Source: Brienomyrus brachyistius
Taxonomy: Eukaryota > Chordata > Actinopteri > Osteoglossiformes > Mormyridae
Assembly (NCBI RefSeq): GCF_023856365.1
Contig: NC_064548.1
Span: 19,330,461-19,394,460 of the forward strand
Length of the DNA: 64,000 nucleotides
Direction: 5' to 3'
Positions 33,841 to 46,100 of this stretch are shown one piece after another; position 1 is the stretch's first letter, and each line of letters starts with the position of its first letter. Position numbers and translations under genes: made by a program. The notes under the pieces are model-generated. The model did not search any database and was not told where the DNA came from. It saw only the letters and a list, made by a program, of their open reading frames with translations.

Positions 33841-36800
33841 TACCTGTTTTTTTACCTTATGGAGACCATTTATTCAAATTAATATCCAGTTCTATGGAAC
33901 ATGGGAATATTACTAGAAAAAATAAGCATTGCTACGCTTAGAGCAGTCAAGGATATTAAAAACACTTCATTTACAACTGAATTATTATTAATTATTATTT
34001 TCTAGAAGTCGTGTGTTCTGGCTAATACTGCTGAAATTAATATTAATCCATAATCTGACTTTGGATAGATGGATGATCATCAGACAGTCATAGTATCCCC
34101 TCACTGAAACTTTCACAAACCTGAATTCATCTGCAGATTTCAAAATCATTTTTATGAATTAATTTTATTAATTATTCAAAGGCTATGATCAACAATGACT
34201 GATTCATCGAAAAGTAATTAAAATTAACACTGTATGGATAATTTCGCGGGGCAAAAAATTAAACTGTCTTTTAGCAAGCAAAGTCATTTAGTTGTACAAG
34301 AATCTAACTAAAATCTTTGCATTTTATAATTAAAGTGATCAATTAAATCAACAGCCTAATGAGACATAATTAATGAAGAGCTCGGCTGGACAGCAATACA
34401 TGTTGCAGACCAGGTTTAGCGGACAGTCAGTCGCGAAATGGACTCCCCTCTACAGTTTTGAGAGTTCATCTGTCAAAGCTAAAAATTTAATGAGATCCCA
34501 AGGTTAAAATAAAAAAAAAAGTTATTTTGCAGCTTGTATCAGTAGAACCTGTTCCACTTCTACCAATCTGCTACTTATCATTCTGGCCTCTGTCCTTCCT
34601 CGACTGAGCAGAGCCAAAACAGCACAGCACCCTACAGCCTTTACTAATTACCCACATGCTCAAGGTGCCTCTCTGGCTGCAGGGTCCCGCCTTTCACAAT
34701 CTCTGCCACATACACACTAAGATCCAGCAAGGTGTAATTACCGTATTACCTCAGCACCTAGATTTATCCCCCTCAGTGCAACCCTTTGGATTAAAGTCGC
34801 AGACAGCAGACGCATTCGCTCTGATACCGATACTCTTTAACTGTCCATTTCTCACAGTGTCCTAATTGTTTAATTGTCAGTGTGGGATTCATTCTGCTCA
34901 CAAAAGCAAAAAGAACTTTGTGGCATTGTGCAGGGAAGGGGATGTATAAAGAGTCTCCTATTCTGGAATGGTGGAAAAAGGAAGGGATTGTCACCATTCA
35001 AATGCCAAACATACAGGGAAAAATGAAAAAAGGAAACAGTGTGTTATTTGGCAAATTGTGGTATGGAACAAAGTAAAGCAAATGACTCTTTTATATCTTA
35101 GGATTGCCATTTAAGTTTGTGCCTAGGTTACTGTGACTGAAATGAAATGGAACAAAAGCGAGAACAGTTGAAAATAATCAGTAGCATAAAACCCTGACAA
35201 AAATCTGTCATCCGAGTCCCCAAGTTAACTGAAATGGGGGATGTTTGTTTTATGCAATATGTTACTTATACAAGAAAGTCTGTTTGTAAATACAGGCATT
35301 TTCTCATCTCTCGCATTTTGTATGACATAAATACATTTGTGTTACCCTGTACCAAGTTTACATTATTATGTCCTACATATATACTAAAAATAACGTATAA
35401 AACTGTCGATTTTAGCAGGTCCCACTGCCGATTTTAACACTTTTAACATTCCCAGAGAAACAAGTCTGAACGTCATCCAGTTGTATATTTGGTTAAGATA
35501 TCAAGAGGGCTTAAGTTGAATGGTGTTAATTTGAATATAGCAGCTGCAAAACTGATACGACAAGACAACGATGCATATCTAAGATGGAGATGGAGATTCT
35601 GAAGAAAGAAAACAAAATATGCCCCAGTGGGAGAAGATTCAGCAAAGTGTTGTACTGGGGGCATGGAATGAAAAATATCGTGATAAGGAAGGAAAAATAA
35701 AAACACAAAACAGGAAACCTAGCGAGCGAGTACGAGCGAGTACCTATAAATGGTCCATCAGGACGATTATAGCTAATACACAGGTCTGGGTAGCTGGAAG
35801 ACAGAGAGTTGCCTTAGATCTCTGATAAGACATAGATTCAGACATTCATGGGTTTTAAACCAATTATACATAATTTTGCAGGCTTTGATGTTCCTGCAGT
35901 GACATACCTTCGTGCTACAATAATTCCACCTAGTATGCATGTGTGACATATTCCCTGCATGGTTAGATTCAGAAATGTATGGCCTCTGTATGAGCGAAAA
36001 AACCGCGTTCTGCTTTAATCACAGGAGTTAGACTCGGTATAATGCTGCTTCTCAATGCCTCCCTGAAGTGTTTCCATCTGGTAAGAAGAATCTCAATAAA
36101 CTACAATCTGTGAGCAAATTGCTTCTCTGTTTGATTCTCCACGTTGGCAGGGAGTTAAACATCAAATGTTTCTCCTGGTTCCTTTTTTCTTCCATGGAGG
36201 TCATGGAATAATTTGCAGCGTATCTTATATTGTCACTCTTGGGATGTCACTTGATTGTTTAATTGTGCTACACAAAACAAAATTTGATGCTGCGCTCAGC
36301 TGAAAGGATTTCAAACTCACTTATGGGTTTGGTGGAGTAATTATTCCGCAAAGCATTTGTTCATCTTCTATGCGTATATATTTTTTTCCCAGATTCCTGG
36401 AGATGTTTGGAACACTGAGGATTACAACTATGAAATTGGTATGTGAATATTCAATTTGAATTAAATTAATAAAGCTAACTTGTTTGCAAAGTCTACCTCT
36501 ACTTTACCGAATTAGTTATTATTTTCTGATGTATTTTGGTACTTCATGGTTGGGCATTTTGTCTTTGTTTCAGTAAATTGGAGTGTTTGCACTTAATTTC
36601 TCCATTAGCATATTGAGATTGTTTATATTGAACATTACTGTAGTGCTGATTATAAGCCCACATTACAGGAAATATCAATGCTTGCTCTGCTCCCCTGCAG
36701 GTAATAGATATTTTGTGTCTTTCTTTCACATGCTCTGAAAGAGTAATGGCATTTTGTGCCTTCATTCATTGTGGGTTCATTCAAAAACATGAACCTGTCC

Positions 36801-37340
36801 CTGCGTGTTTGGTAATCCCCAATGTAGAGCATCGCGTCGCCACATCAAGGAATTACCACAGCATCACAATGACTCCGCTTAATGAGTAACACACTCCACA
36901 AAGGGGGTTCATTAACATGCTTTCCAGTGGTGATCGTAGAGGTTTCCAAAGATGTCATCTTGAAAATAACTCCAGGTTTCTGAACCCTGAGGCAAATGGA
37001 ACAGACAGCCTTTCATTTATTATTATTTCAGAATAATAAAAATCTGTTCTGTTCTGTTCTGTCTGAACAGAAATAAACCAAGCATTTGTTTCCATTGTCC
37101 CATTGCACTGAATTCCAGATAGAAAAAAGCAAATAGTTCATTGATGGGAGATATACGAGTGTTTGATGACTTGGCTTATATGCAGTACAAGCAGTCTGCT
37201 TTGTCACACTGAAGCATGTGCAATATTGTGTGTAAAGAAACAGGAAGTAAAACCTCATTAGGTGAATTATGTTCTGAATGGCAACATCATTATGAATGTA
37301 AACAGGGCTGCTTATATTTTGTCAGTACGAGCAAGACCCT
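33840..37340. other. non-coding DNA with candidate conserved blocks
   Basis: No gene or clear repeat is seen. The block 34,280-34,480 has dense homeodomain-type words (ATTAAT, TAATTA, GATCAATTAAAT) and no repeat signature. Open frames of 60-80 codons here look random. Confidence 0.45.
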
Positions 37341-37356
37341 GGCAGCAGAACGTAGA

Positions 37357-37360
<4 letters not shown>

Positions 37361-37402
<42 letters not shown>
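37361..37402. repeat. (TTA)n microsatellite
   Basis: About fourteen TTA units directly upstream of the SINE at 37,430. Confidence 0.9.
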
Positions 37403-37404
<2 letters not shown>

Positions 37405-37429
37405 TATACATATGAAACCTAGAGCTGGG

Positions 37430-37789
37430 GCGGCATGGTGGTGCAGTGGTTAGCACTGTTGTCTCACACCTCTGGGTCCCGGGTTCGAGTCTCCACCTGG
37501 GTCACATGTGTGTGGAGTTTGCATGTTCTCCCCATGTCATCGTGGGGTTTCCTCCGGGTACTCCAGTTTCCCCCCACAGTCCAAAAACATGCTGAGGCTA
37601 ATTGGAGTTGCTAAATTGCCCATAGGTGTGCATTTGTGAGTGAATGGTGTGTGAGTGTGCCCTGCGATGGGCTGGCCCCCCATCCTGGGTTGCTCCCTGC
37701 CTCGTGCCCATTGCTTCCGGGATATGCTCCGGACCCCCCCCCCCCCACGACCCAGTAGGATAAGCGGTGTGGAAAATGGATGGATGGAA
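37430..37789 (+). repeat. tRNA-derived SINE, full length, unexpanded
   Basis: Same family as 32,851-33,232 with a single head. CGGCATGGTGGTGCAGTGGT starts at 37,432, the B box GGGTTCGAGTCTCC is at ~37,480, and the body and tail end with ATGGATGGA. It serves as the reference for recognising the two SINE-derived minisatellites. Confidence 0.9.
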
Positions 37790-38325
37790 CCTAGAGCCAC
37801 TCTGGAGTTTAATAGACTAGGCTTGTATCCCAAGGCACATTTCATAGTCAGAAAAGGTGGTTTTAGCTGTGCTGCCATACAAAATACATCAAATGATGTT
37901 AAAAATGTTAAGTTAATAAATCCTGGCACCTGTACCTTAGCCTGACAGGATAAAATGCTATAGTTAATAAATCAGACATTATCTTAAAATGGCTTTGCTC
38001 AGTGTCACCGGCCCTCAGGTTCAGGGTCTTACAGTAACCCTCAGTCACTCTACCCCCTAGGGATTACACCAGGAACAGCAACACAAGAACTATTTACAAT
38101 AAACCTACAGACCAGTACACTATAACATTTAAAAAATGTACCACGGTATATGAACTCTGTGATTTTGGAAGAGAGTAACACTTTAATAAGGAAATCTGTA
38201 CGATGGCTTGGCTATGGATATTTGCTATGGAGAGCAGTCTTAATGCCTGCAGAGTGTTTTCACAGGGTAATAAGGGAAGATGTAGCTGGAAGGAGACTGT
38301 CAACCCTGAATCAGTGTCATCTTTT

Positions 38326-38494
38326 GACAGAGTTGAGTAATTCAAGTCCAGAGAGTAAAAGTCCAGACTAAGATTTTGTTTCAGCCAACCAGTTGAGTAT
38401 AAAGAGTCACAGTTACAGAGAACTAAACTGGTTGGTAGAAACAAATTCCCAGTCTGGACTTTCAATCTCTGGACCTGAATTACCCAACTCTGTC
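38326..38494. mobile_element. foldback MITE, copy A
   Basis: The left arm (GACAGAGTTGAGTAATTCAA, GTCCAGAGAGTAAAAGTCC, CAGCCAACCAGTT) is the near-perfect inverse of the right arm (AACTGGTTGGTAGAAAC ... GGACCTGAATTACCCAACTC), about 70 bp each with ~30 bp between. It has no coding content. Confidence 0.75.
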
Positions 38495-38630
38495 TCTTAA
38501 CATATATTCTCAAATCTGCAAATTAATAACTTTGAATCTGGCTGAAAGATGAGAATTTGCTGTTTCTGGTGTCATACGGTAAAATTCTTTTTTTCAATCA
38601 TAAATAACCTCTCAGTATGAGCAGCTACTA

Positions 38631-38838
38631 CAGTTGTGCCTAAAATTGTGGAAACCCTTCCGATTTTCAGAGACTGCAGAACTTTATTCCAGTTATTCCA
38701 ATTACTTATTTAATCTAATATATGAAATTTCTAAACATCCTTTGATTGTTTATAAACATCACTGCCAATATTCGTGTAGTAATTTTTAAAGCACAATTCC
38801 AGAAATGCCAGGTGTTTCCACAATTATGGCCAGCAGCA
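38631..38838. mobile_element. Tc1/mariner-type MITE
   Basis: The ends are CAGTTGTGCCTAAAATTGTG and the inverse of CACAATTATGGCCAGCAG, resembling Tc1 termini ('cagttgtggccaaaattgtgg'). The 200-bp interior is AT-rich with no transposase. Confidence 0.7.
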
Positions 38839-38839
38839 C

Positions 38840-39150
38840 TTCTTTCTATTATAAACAACTGAAACGTACATAAATGTTAAGGTTTTATGTGCTCAGAGTA
38901 ACTTTGCCAGTGAGATTTTTCCTCACCATCTCAAACAATTGAGAAAACAATTAATTTAACCCAAGGTTACAAATCAGCATGCAGTTATCGCTGTAGCTTA
39001 TTACACAAATATGACGGATAAGCACTTTTGTTTAATTAAATTGAATTCAGGGATCCTGCCGCTGGGAGAGAACAGTCTGTTTAAGCGGAAGCAAGCAGCA
39101 GAAATGATAGAGATGAGTCCAGGAGGATGTACTGGAGTCAAAAATGATAA
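38840..39150. other. non-coding spacer
   Basis: Nothing recognisable beyond AT-rich unique sequence. Confidence 0.5.
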
Positions 39151-39154
39151 TAAA

Positions 39155-39375
39155 TAATAATTGATATTTTATTGATCCCCCTTGGGGAAATTGTCTTTAC
39201 ATCCCCTCAGCTTGCTCTTTGTAGAGTAAGCTGTCTGCAAAGGGCAGCCACCCGGAGCGGCGCCCAGGGAGCTGGGGGTTAAGGGCCTTGTGTAAACCTC
39301 GTGCTGAGGCTGAACCTGCGACCTTCGGATTACAGGCACACAAGCTTAGCCCACTGAGCCACACGTTGCCCTCAA
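39155..39375 (-). repeat. tRNA-derived SINE, minus orientation
   Basis: On the minus strand it starts 'gggcaacgtgtggctcagtgggctaagcttgtgtgcctgtaatccgaaggtcgcaggttcagcctcagc' (A and B boxes), continues 'cttaacccccagctccctgg', and ends with an A-rich tail derived from 'tatttattattatc'. It is closely related to the SINE embedded in the transposon arms. Confidence 0.75.
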
Positions 39376-39779
39376 AAGAAAATGTGGGGCTTTCCTAAGA
39401 AGGGAAATCTACTAGAGAAATACTAAAAGCGCAAAATCGATGGAAGCAACACATACATATTTGCACACCAGCATGTGTAATAAATGCAGATACTGCCAGG
39501 AATGCCTGATTAGAGGCTTCTACTTATAAAATAATATACTTCTGTGTAGGTTATGCATGAAAACAAACACATTTCCACCAGCCTTATTAACATGCCTAAT
39601 TTACTTTTATCATCCATACCTCTGCTAACTGCTTATGCTCATACAGGCTGCCTTTACACTGGAGTGGGACAGGTAGACGGAGCACAGGCATGATTTGAAT
39701 TGAATTTAAGTTACTTTACATGAACTCCACTTTCAAAATGCCTTTATAATGCATCCGTAAAACATTCAGTGCTCATTCA

Positions 39780-40035
39780 TAATGCATTCATAGGAAGCAT
39801 GTAGCGATTCCTTTACACCCGGAGACACCTCACCGCTTATCCTATTCAGGTCTGAAGCCCATTTGGCAATTTGATAACTCCAATTATGCATTTGGACTGT
39901 GGGGGGGGGGGGGACAGAGGTAACCTCATGGTGAGAAGATGCAAACTCCCCACACATGGAGCCCCGGCAGAGACCCAGACTCCCACAGAGGAGGAAGGCA
40001 ACAGCGCAAACCACTGTGTCACCCATCCCACATAC
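39780..40035 (-). repeat. tRNA-derived SINE, minus orientation, nested in an older repeat
   Basis: The minus strand reads 'gtgacacagtggtttgcgctg...gagtctgggtctctgcc...ggggagtttgcatcttctc...cccccacagtccaaatgcataattggag...ataggataagcgg'. The flanks on both sides (39,720-39,780 and 40,130-40,290) share 'aatgcattcata/aatgcattataa' words, suggesting insertion into an older MITE. Confidence 0.7.
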
Positions 40036-40284
40036 CTTCACAGCTTTCATACACATTAATAACAGACATTTATTATAATAAAGAGTATATATATAATCTT
40101 GAAATGTTTGTAATTAATGTATATTAAAGTTGTTATGGTACATTAGGATCTTAAGGTACACTTACACGGTGCTTACGAATGCTCTATGAATGCATTATAA
40201 ATGGATTATGATGGTGCAGTGAATATTGTATGAATGTATAATCAATGCATAATGAAGGTGTGGGGATGTGAAGCATTACCACCT

Positions 40285-40308
40285 TCATATTATGATTATT
40301 ATTATTAT

Positions 40309-40349
<41 letters not shown>

Positions 40350-40350
40350 C
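40285..40350. repeat. (ATT)n(AGT)n microsatellite
   Basis: ATT units switch to about fifteen AGT units. Confidence 0.9.
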
Positions 40351-40592
40351 TGGTGCCGTGATTCTAGGTGATTTACAACCAAACACAAATCCTAGAAAAG
40401 AAAGACACTATTAACATGTAAATTGGGACAACTTGTTGTAAACATAAAAGTGACAAATATTCCTTAGATCTTCCAGAAGCAGAAACCTATGGAGTTAAAG
40501 ATCACTAGTTGGGTGCTGAAAGCTACAGTTTTCCATCAGATTAGAATTCACAGTGTTTACCTGGGGCTCCACACTAATGATCAAAGCAAAGT

Positions 40593-40613
40593 GGGGGGGG
40601 GGGGGGGGGGGGG
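40593..40613. repeat. G21 homopolymer
   Basis: Uninterrupted run of 21 G. Such runs recur in this window (1,302; 11,141; 32,988 as C; 39,901; 57,898). Confidence 0.9.
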
Positions 40614-41094
40614 CTGGATTCCCCAGAGTGCCAGTTACAGAGATGTGGAAAGGAAAATGACTAACCCGTTCACAATTTACACACATTTACTCTTCCCAGT
40701 AAGCTTTGTTTTCTAATTAACTGGAATTAATCGTTGGGACCGAGTTGGGTGATTTACATTAATTAAATCCCAGTCCAAGACATCATGTTTAATTCCAGTC
40801 AAATACAGTTAATTATGCAGAGCAAAAGGTTTTCAAAAGAGCTGGGTAATTTCTTAGCTTTTCTGTTTCCCATAAAATATAAAATGTAATAAAGTTGTCT
40901 TTTGTGCTCTACTAGAAGTTGAAAATTATATCCTTTGCTGAGAATTTTCTGCTAAAGACAATGTAAGAAAGAGAATATTTAAATATCAATATTTAAAATT
41001 GCACCAGCAACATCACACAAACATCAGACTGTTTACAGTAAATATCAATTCAGTCATATCATTTCTATTTAGTTAAACAATTAACTAATTATTT

Positions 41095-41640
41095 TTTATT
41101 TAGTTAAAAAGTTGAGAGACCACTCCATACTCTTTAATGATCTGCATCATTAAATCCTGGGTTATTCCTGGTTCTGCTGGCAGAAGGCTACACTGCGAGG
41201 CAGGCTGCTTCCAGGCTCAAAGTTTCTAGGACGGCAGTTCACAAAGAACAAAGTGAAGCAGGAGACACTGGGAACAACCAAAAATCAGTCAGGTAGGGGG
41301 CAGAAGCAACTTTCTAATGCCAGAGATGACTGTCAACTTATCCGGCAGTGCCTCATAAATCGGAGGATGACCTCAAGTGACCTCCATAAAGAATGGGAAA
41401 CATTAAGTGGTGTGAAGTTCACTGCTAGGACAGTTTGTATCAGGCTCCTAGAAGCACGACTTAAGTCCTACAAAGCAAGGAAGAAGCCCTTCATCAATGA
41501 GAAACAGAGAAGAGTCAGGCTGGAGATAGCGAAGAAAATATTTTACACAGAAGCAAACCCCTAAATTGACAAATGAGTGAACCTGAAAATGTTGCTGCGG
41601 TCTCTTAATTTTTTTTTCCAGACCAGTATATAGGACGAAT
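41095..41640 (+). mobile_element. internally deleted Tc1/mariner element
   Basis: Inverted ends (AAAAAGTTGAGAGACCACTCC on the left, inverse of GCGGTCTCTTAATTTTTTTTTCC on the right) enclose a truncated transposase frame at 41,253-41,564. The frame contains the Tc1 N-terminal helix-turn-helix region (SARDD-like 'NARDDCQLIRQCLINRRMTS', SDLHKEWETLSG, RTVCIRLLEARLKSYKARKK, NEKQRRVRLEIAKK). The catalytic DDE part is missing and the frame stops eight residues later, so it cannot move itself. Confidence 0.85.
41253..41564 (+). pseudogene. Tc1-type transposase N-terminal remnant
   Basis: About 100 residues covering the paired-like DNA-binding domain. The DDE catalytic domain has been deleted, and the frame ends with TAA just before the right terminal repeat. 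The first residues (KQETLGTTKNQSGRGQ) are degenerate compared with active Tc1 transposases. Confidence 0.8.
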
Positions 41641-41799
41641 GTGTACACAGCCAGAAACATTCACATAGATGTATGTTAAACTTCTTAAAGCACAAGCCTT
41701 GCTTATTTTTTCATATTCAGGATTGCACACAATTATGCACATAACACTATGAGAAATCACTGTTGGAACGTGATATTTGCATATCAGCATCTAAAGGAG

Positions 41800-42790
41800 T
41801 AGGAGCTGCCTGAGAACATCAGCTTAGTGGGTGCTCAGCTTGTCTCTGACGGTGCCACTTGCATAAACTATTCCAACTGTGATTGAAAAGGCAGATTTGT
41901 CATCCCTAAATGTGCCATTTAATCAGTATTGATGGTCTTTTTGCATCATCACAGCAGCTTTTCCATCCTATTGTTGCTTAATGAACGGGCCTTAAGAGGC
42001 ATTTTAGTTCTTATTATGCAAAGTTCTACCGCTAGTTCTATTGCTGCTGGCTTCACTCTCCTCTTACTGTTGTTTTTCTGCCAGTGACAGAAACAGATCA
42101 CTCTGTATCACAATAACAGAGGGGCAGGTTTCGTTTTTGCTTGTCACAATGTGTGATCGCTTAAACAGCTGCTGCTTTGATACAGCTAACTTCCTGAGAA
42201 CGTCCTTCCTATGCGGTAAACATGTTTATTACAGTACTTGGCAGTTATTAGAATCACTCAGGCCATAAATACCCCTTTTGGTGTACGAGATTTTAACTCC
42301 TTCTGCCTGTAATATCATTGAGCAATTTCAACTACATATAAACACATTTGTATTAGGTACAGTTCTTGATTTCGCCAGAGGAATGCTGTGTTAGGTATCT
42401 GAGTGACCTGTGTGAAAACCAAAGGAATGAAACAACAAGGAAGGAAGATTTTCCAGGAGTTACGATAAGATCATATTTCATATATCCATCTCCCTGTAAA
42501 GGCACGGCAAACATATATAGGTTAATAAGGATTAATTTGAATTGGCTTCACAGCAGAATGCTGCATTAAAGCTTTTCTTAAAATAGGTATCGCTCGTCAC
42601 CTGTCAGACATTCTCTTGTAAGTCACAATGTCTTTTAATATCTGTACAATTTGAACTAGATGGCAGCTGTGTCTAATTATATAACATTTCAAGCTCTTTC
42701 TGTTGGCAGCAGAGTAAAGCTGCCATTTTATTTCTTGCTGCCATGTTGTATTGATTAGAAACGCAAACAGCAACCACAGTTGAGAGGACA
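41800..42790. promoter_or_regulatory. candidate conserved non-coding cluster
   Basis: Repeat-free, even-composition sequence in two denser blocks (about 41,830-42,060 and 42,540-42,790) with homeobox-type and octamer-like words (TAATCAG, TTATGCAAAG, TGTCTAATTATATAAC, TTGATTAGAA). Its position between dach1 and dis3 would fit dach1 enhancers. There is no direct evidence of conservation in a single sequence. Confidence 0.25.
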
Positions 42791-42851
42791 GGATAATTGC
42801 ATTAACCTACGTAGATTTTTGGAAGAGCTGCAGTACTAGTGCAGTATCGAA

Positions 42852-43125
42852 AGAGGTGGACAGTTCTGGTCCAGAGAGTAAAAATCCAGGCCAAGATTTT
42901 TTTTCAACCAACCAGCTGAGTACTCTGTGACTGTCACTCTTTATGCTCAACTGGTTGGTTGAAACAAAACCTTGGTCTGGATTCATAATTTCTGGACCTG
43001 AACTGCTTGTAATTGATTACTATTGTGAATAACTTCCCCAATACTGTTTACAGAGTTTTCGGCTGGTTGGTCTAAACTAATCTTGGTCTGGATTTTTACT
43101 TGCTAGACCTAAACTATCCACCTCT
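42852..43125. mobile_element. foldback MITE, copy B with an extra internal arm
   Basis: The outer ends AGAGGTGGA and TCCACCTCT are inverted. Three arm copies are present: one forward (42,862-42,920, GGTCCAGAGAGTAAAAATCC) and two inverse (42,945-43,005 and 43,060-43,120). It is related to copy A at 38,326-38,494. The additional arm suggests unequal exchange or nested insertion. Confidence 0.65.
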
Positions 43126-43129
43126 GAAG

Positions 43130-46100
43130 TGCAACATACAAGAACAAATCATTCAGGGAAAATTGAATCCATTTCAACAGAGCAGGAAATGAAGAGAGAT
43201 AATTAGTATGAGTCAGGGCCAGTGGCAGCAAAGTTCTGGTGTTCCTGGAAGCAGTGAGGCAAGATGTTTGTTGAAGGCTGTGAGGAACTCTGCAGAATGA
43301 ATGTATTTGGATAGCTCATTCCATCAGAGTGGACACACACCTGAAAAACATCTAATATGAGATTTGTTTGCACATGGCGGGGGAATCAGCAGGTGATATT
43401 CTCAGTAGTGGTTTCATAACACAATACTAGCAGGATCACTTTCAAAATTATTTCTTAAACATTTCATTTTTGCTCAGTATGTATAAAAAACTGTTCTCAG
43501 TTCTGTCACATATGGATGTCCGTATATGTTTGTGTTAAATCCTCTATAAATGTCACGGATTCATGACTGCATAAACAATGATTTTCTCAATAAAAAGCTG
43601 ACCTTGAAAATTTGAACTTTAACCGAGACAACTCTTAGAGCAGCATGTTAAAATAGCTATATGAATGTTTCTTGGAAGACAGCAATTAAATTCCACCTTG
43701 ACTCTACAAAGTAATGCATCCCGTAAACAAGTTTTTTATTTTGGAATGCATATGATATGAAACAAAAAGGATGAAACACACAAATATTCCCTGTTTTAAA
43801 AATAACAGGAATTGGTTTTGAAGAGATATCTGTAATGTGATTCCATATTTTAACTGAACTTGTATTCAGAGTCATCTGCATGGGGAACACTCAAGTTAAC
43901 CAGAGTCATAAATTATTATGACTAGTGTGGTCTCAACTCTGCTATTAATACCTGATTCTACTCCAGATGGTCTAATGAAAATCTGCCACAAAAAATCTGC
44001 AGTTTAATAGGAACAGAAATTTGAATTAAATCTACAGCAAAGCTGAAAGTGTCTTTGCTAATTTGCAGGCAATGAGAAGCGATTTTGTTCTAATACCACA
44101 ACTGACATCACAAAATTAAAGTGTATGAGATTTGGCATAAATCTCACTGCTTTGAAGGTTGTTCTTTCGTGTCTTTGATGAATATGTGGATATTTCCAAG
44201 AAGAGGTTAAGCGATTAGGTTGTGATAAAATATTCCCAAGCTCCCGGTGTCACCGTGTGAATTATAAAATAACTATATTGTCTGTAAAATATAAGAAAGC
44301 TGAATAGCCATAGTCCAGTGCATTATGTCAGCTGAATACCTTAAAGAGGCATGTCAGACGATTTATAGGGATCTAATCACATGTCTATTTAGTGCCCTAT
44401 GGAGTCCCTACTACATGTCTGTTAAGTTCTCTATGGAGTCTGGACTACATGTCAATTTAGCGCCATATGGAGTCTCTACTACATGTTAATTAAATGATTT
44501 TCAGTGCCTTATGGAAACCACAGTACATGTCAGTTCAGTGCTTTATAGAGATCCAACTGCGTATTTCTTTGGTGCTTCTTGGAGACCCAGTCAATGTCCA
44601 TTCGATGCTTCATGGAATTTATAATTGATGCTACATTGACGAAACTACAAATAGTAATTACAAAATGATGGTGTTCTTCCATTTTTAATGGACCTAGTAA
44701 TATTAAAAACAATCGCAAATAATAAAATCTACCAGTGTACAAAAATTTTATTACATAGCAGAAGATCATACACAGCTGTACCTCACCCAAAAGACTTAAG
44801 ATGAGGGTTTAGACTATAATAGAAAGAGCAGAAAATTATATTCATCCATCTATCTTGCAGCCACTTATCCTTGGAGGGGGCCTGTCGCAAGCTGGAGCCT
44901 TAAGTACTGCAGGGTACATGCGTTTATACTAGCTAATCTTCAAAACAAGATCAATATAACTCTGTATTCAGCATTAATGAGAAAGAAATCTTACAGCAAT
45001 GTTGTCCAGAATATTTTGGTTTAGACATTCAAGTCTAATCCAATATTTTTATGTCCAAACATCTACTGGACACTTTATGAATATATAGTTGTGGCCAATT
45101 CTGTTGACATCCTTGTATTACTGGGGAAGGGTACAGATTCCTAATTGGTAACAAAATGGTTGTCTAATGCTTCCAAAACTGATAAATAAAAATTCAAGGC
45201 AAAGTTTATTAGGGTACCAGCTAGTATGACTATAAAAACTTTTACTCTTTATTATGTAGAGCTATGATTATAATGAATTAACCACATGGACTTATTCTGT
45301 AGTTCAGTGGAGACACAGTTCAAATGTCCATAAGGAAACACATAGACATCAACAAGAAGTATAAAGTCTTATCAGCAGAGATTCCCTCCAAAATTACCTG
45401 TGCAATACAATGATGTGATTGTCTGTGATAACTGTGATATACCTCTAATATAAGGCTTTCCCTACTGCCCCTGAATGGCAGAGCCGATCCTGTACAATGT
45501 ACTATAACGTAGACTTCGAACGATTATGTTGCGATTTTGCATGTTTTTGTCGTGCTAGGCTTTCAAATGGGATTTTCGGATAACTTCACTTTCCATATGC
45601 TATGTTAAGTATTGTACTTTAGCAGTCTGGGGCTGGGACAAAATCTGCTGAACAAATCAATCATACATTATACTAAACGCTGGAGAGCCTGCATTCGGTC
45701 GTGTTCATAGCTTAAACACATTACCGAGAAAAACATCACATACAGATATAATCTATATTTAGGCTACGTGTAACTGAAAGGAGATGATAAAGATTACAGT
45801 ATGTGGAATTTCCTTTGTCAGGTCTCTTGGAAAGCAAACAATGGACAGGGGGAAAGGTTATATGCCTTTGAATTCATTATGTTCCCAAGACGACCCTGTA
45901 CCAAACAACAGTGAACATACCCCGCTTCCTTAATTTAATTTGCCTGTACCCTCCGAAGATATCTCCAAGTTACATCTTTTGTCATTCTCAGTGGGCAGCT
46001 TTGTTACGTCTTCCTGCTGGATGACTTTGTAAGAGATATGATCAAAGCATGTCCCTGCTGACATCCAATGTGGAACTCATGCTCCCCACTATTGCACTTA

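Noticed and set aside
40489..40716. Small ORF with poly-Gly/poly-Pro
   Set aside because: It is created by the G21 homopolymer at 40,593-40,613.
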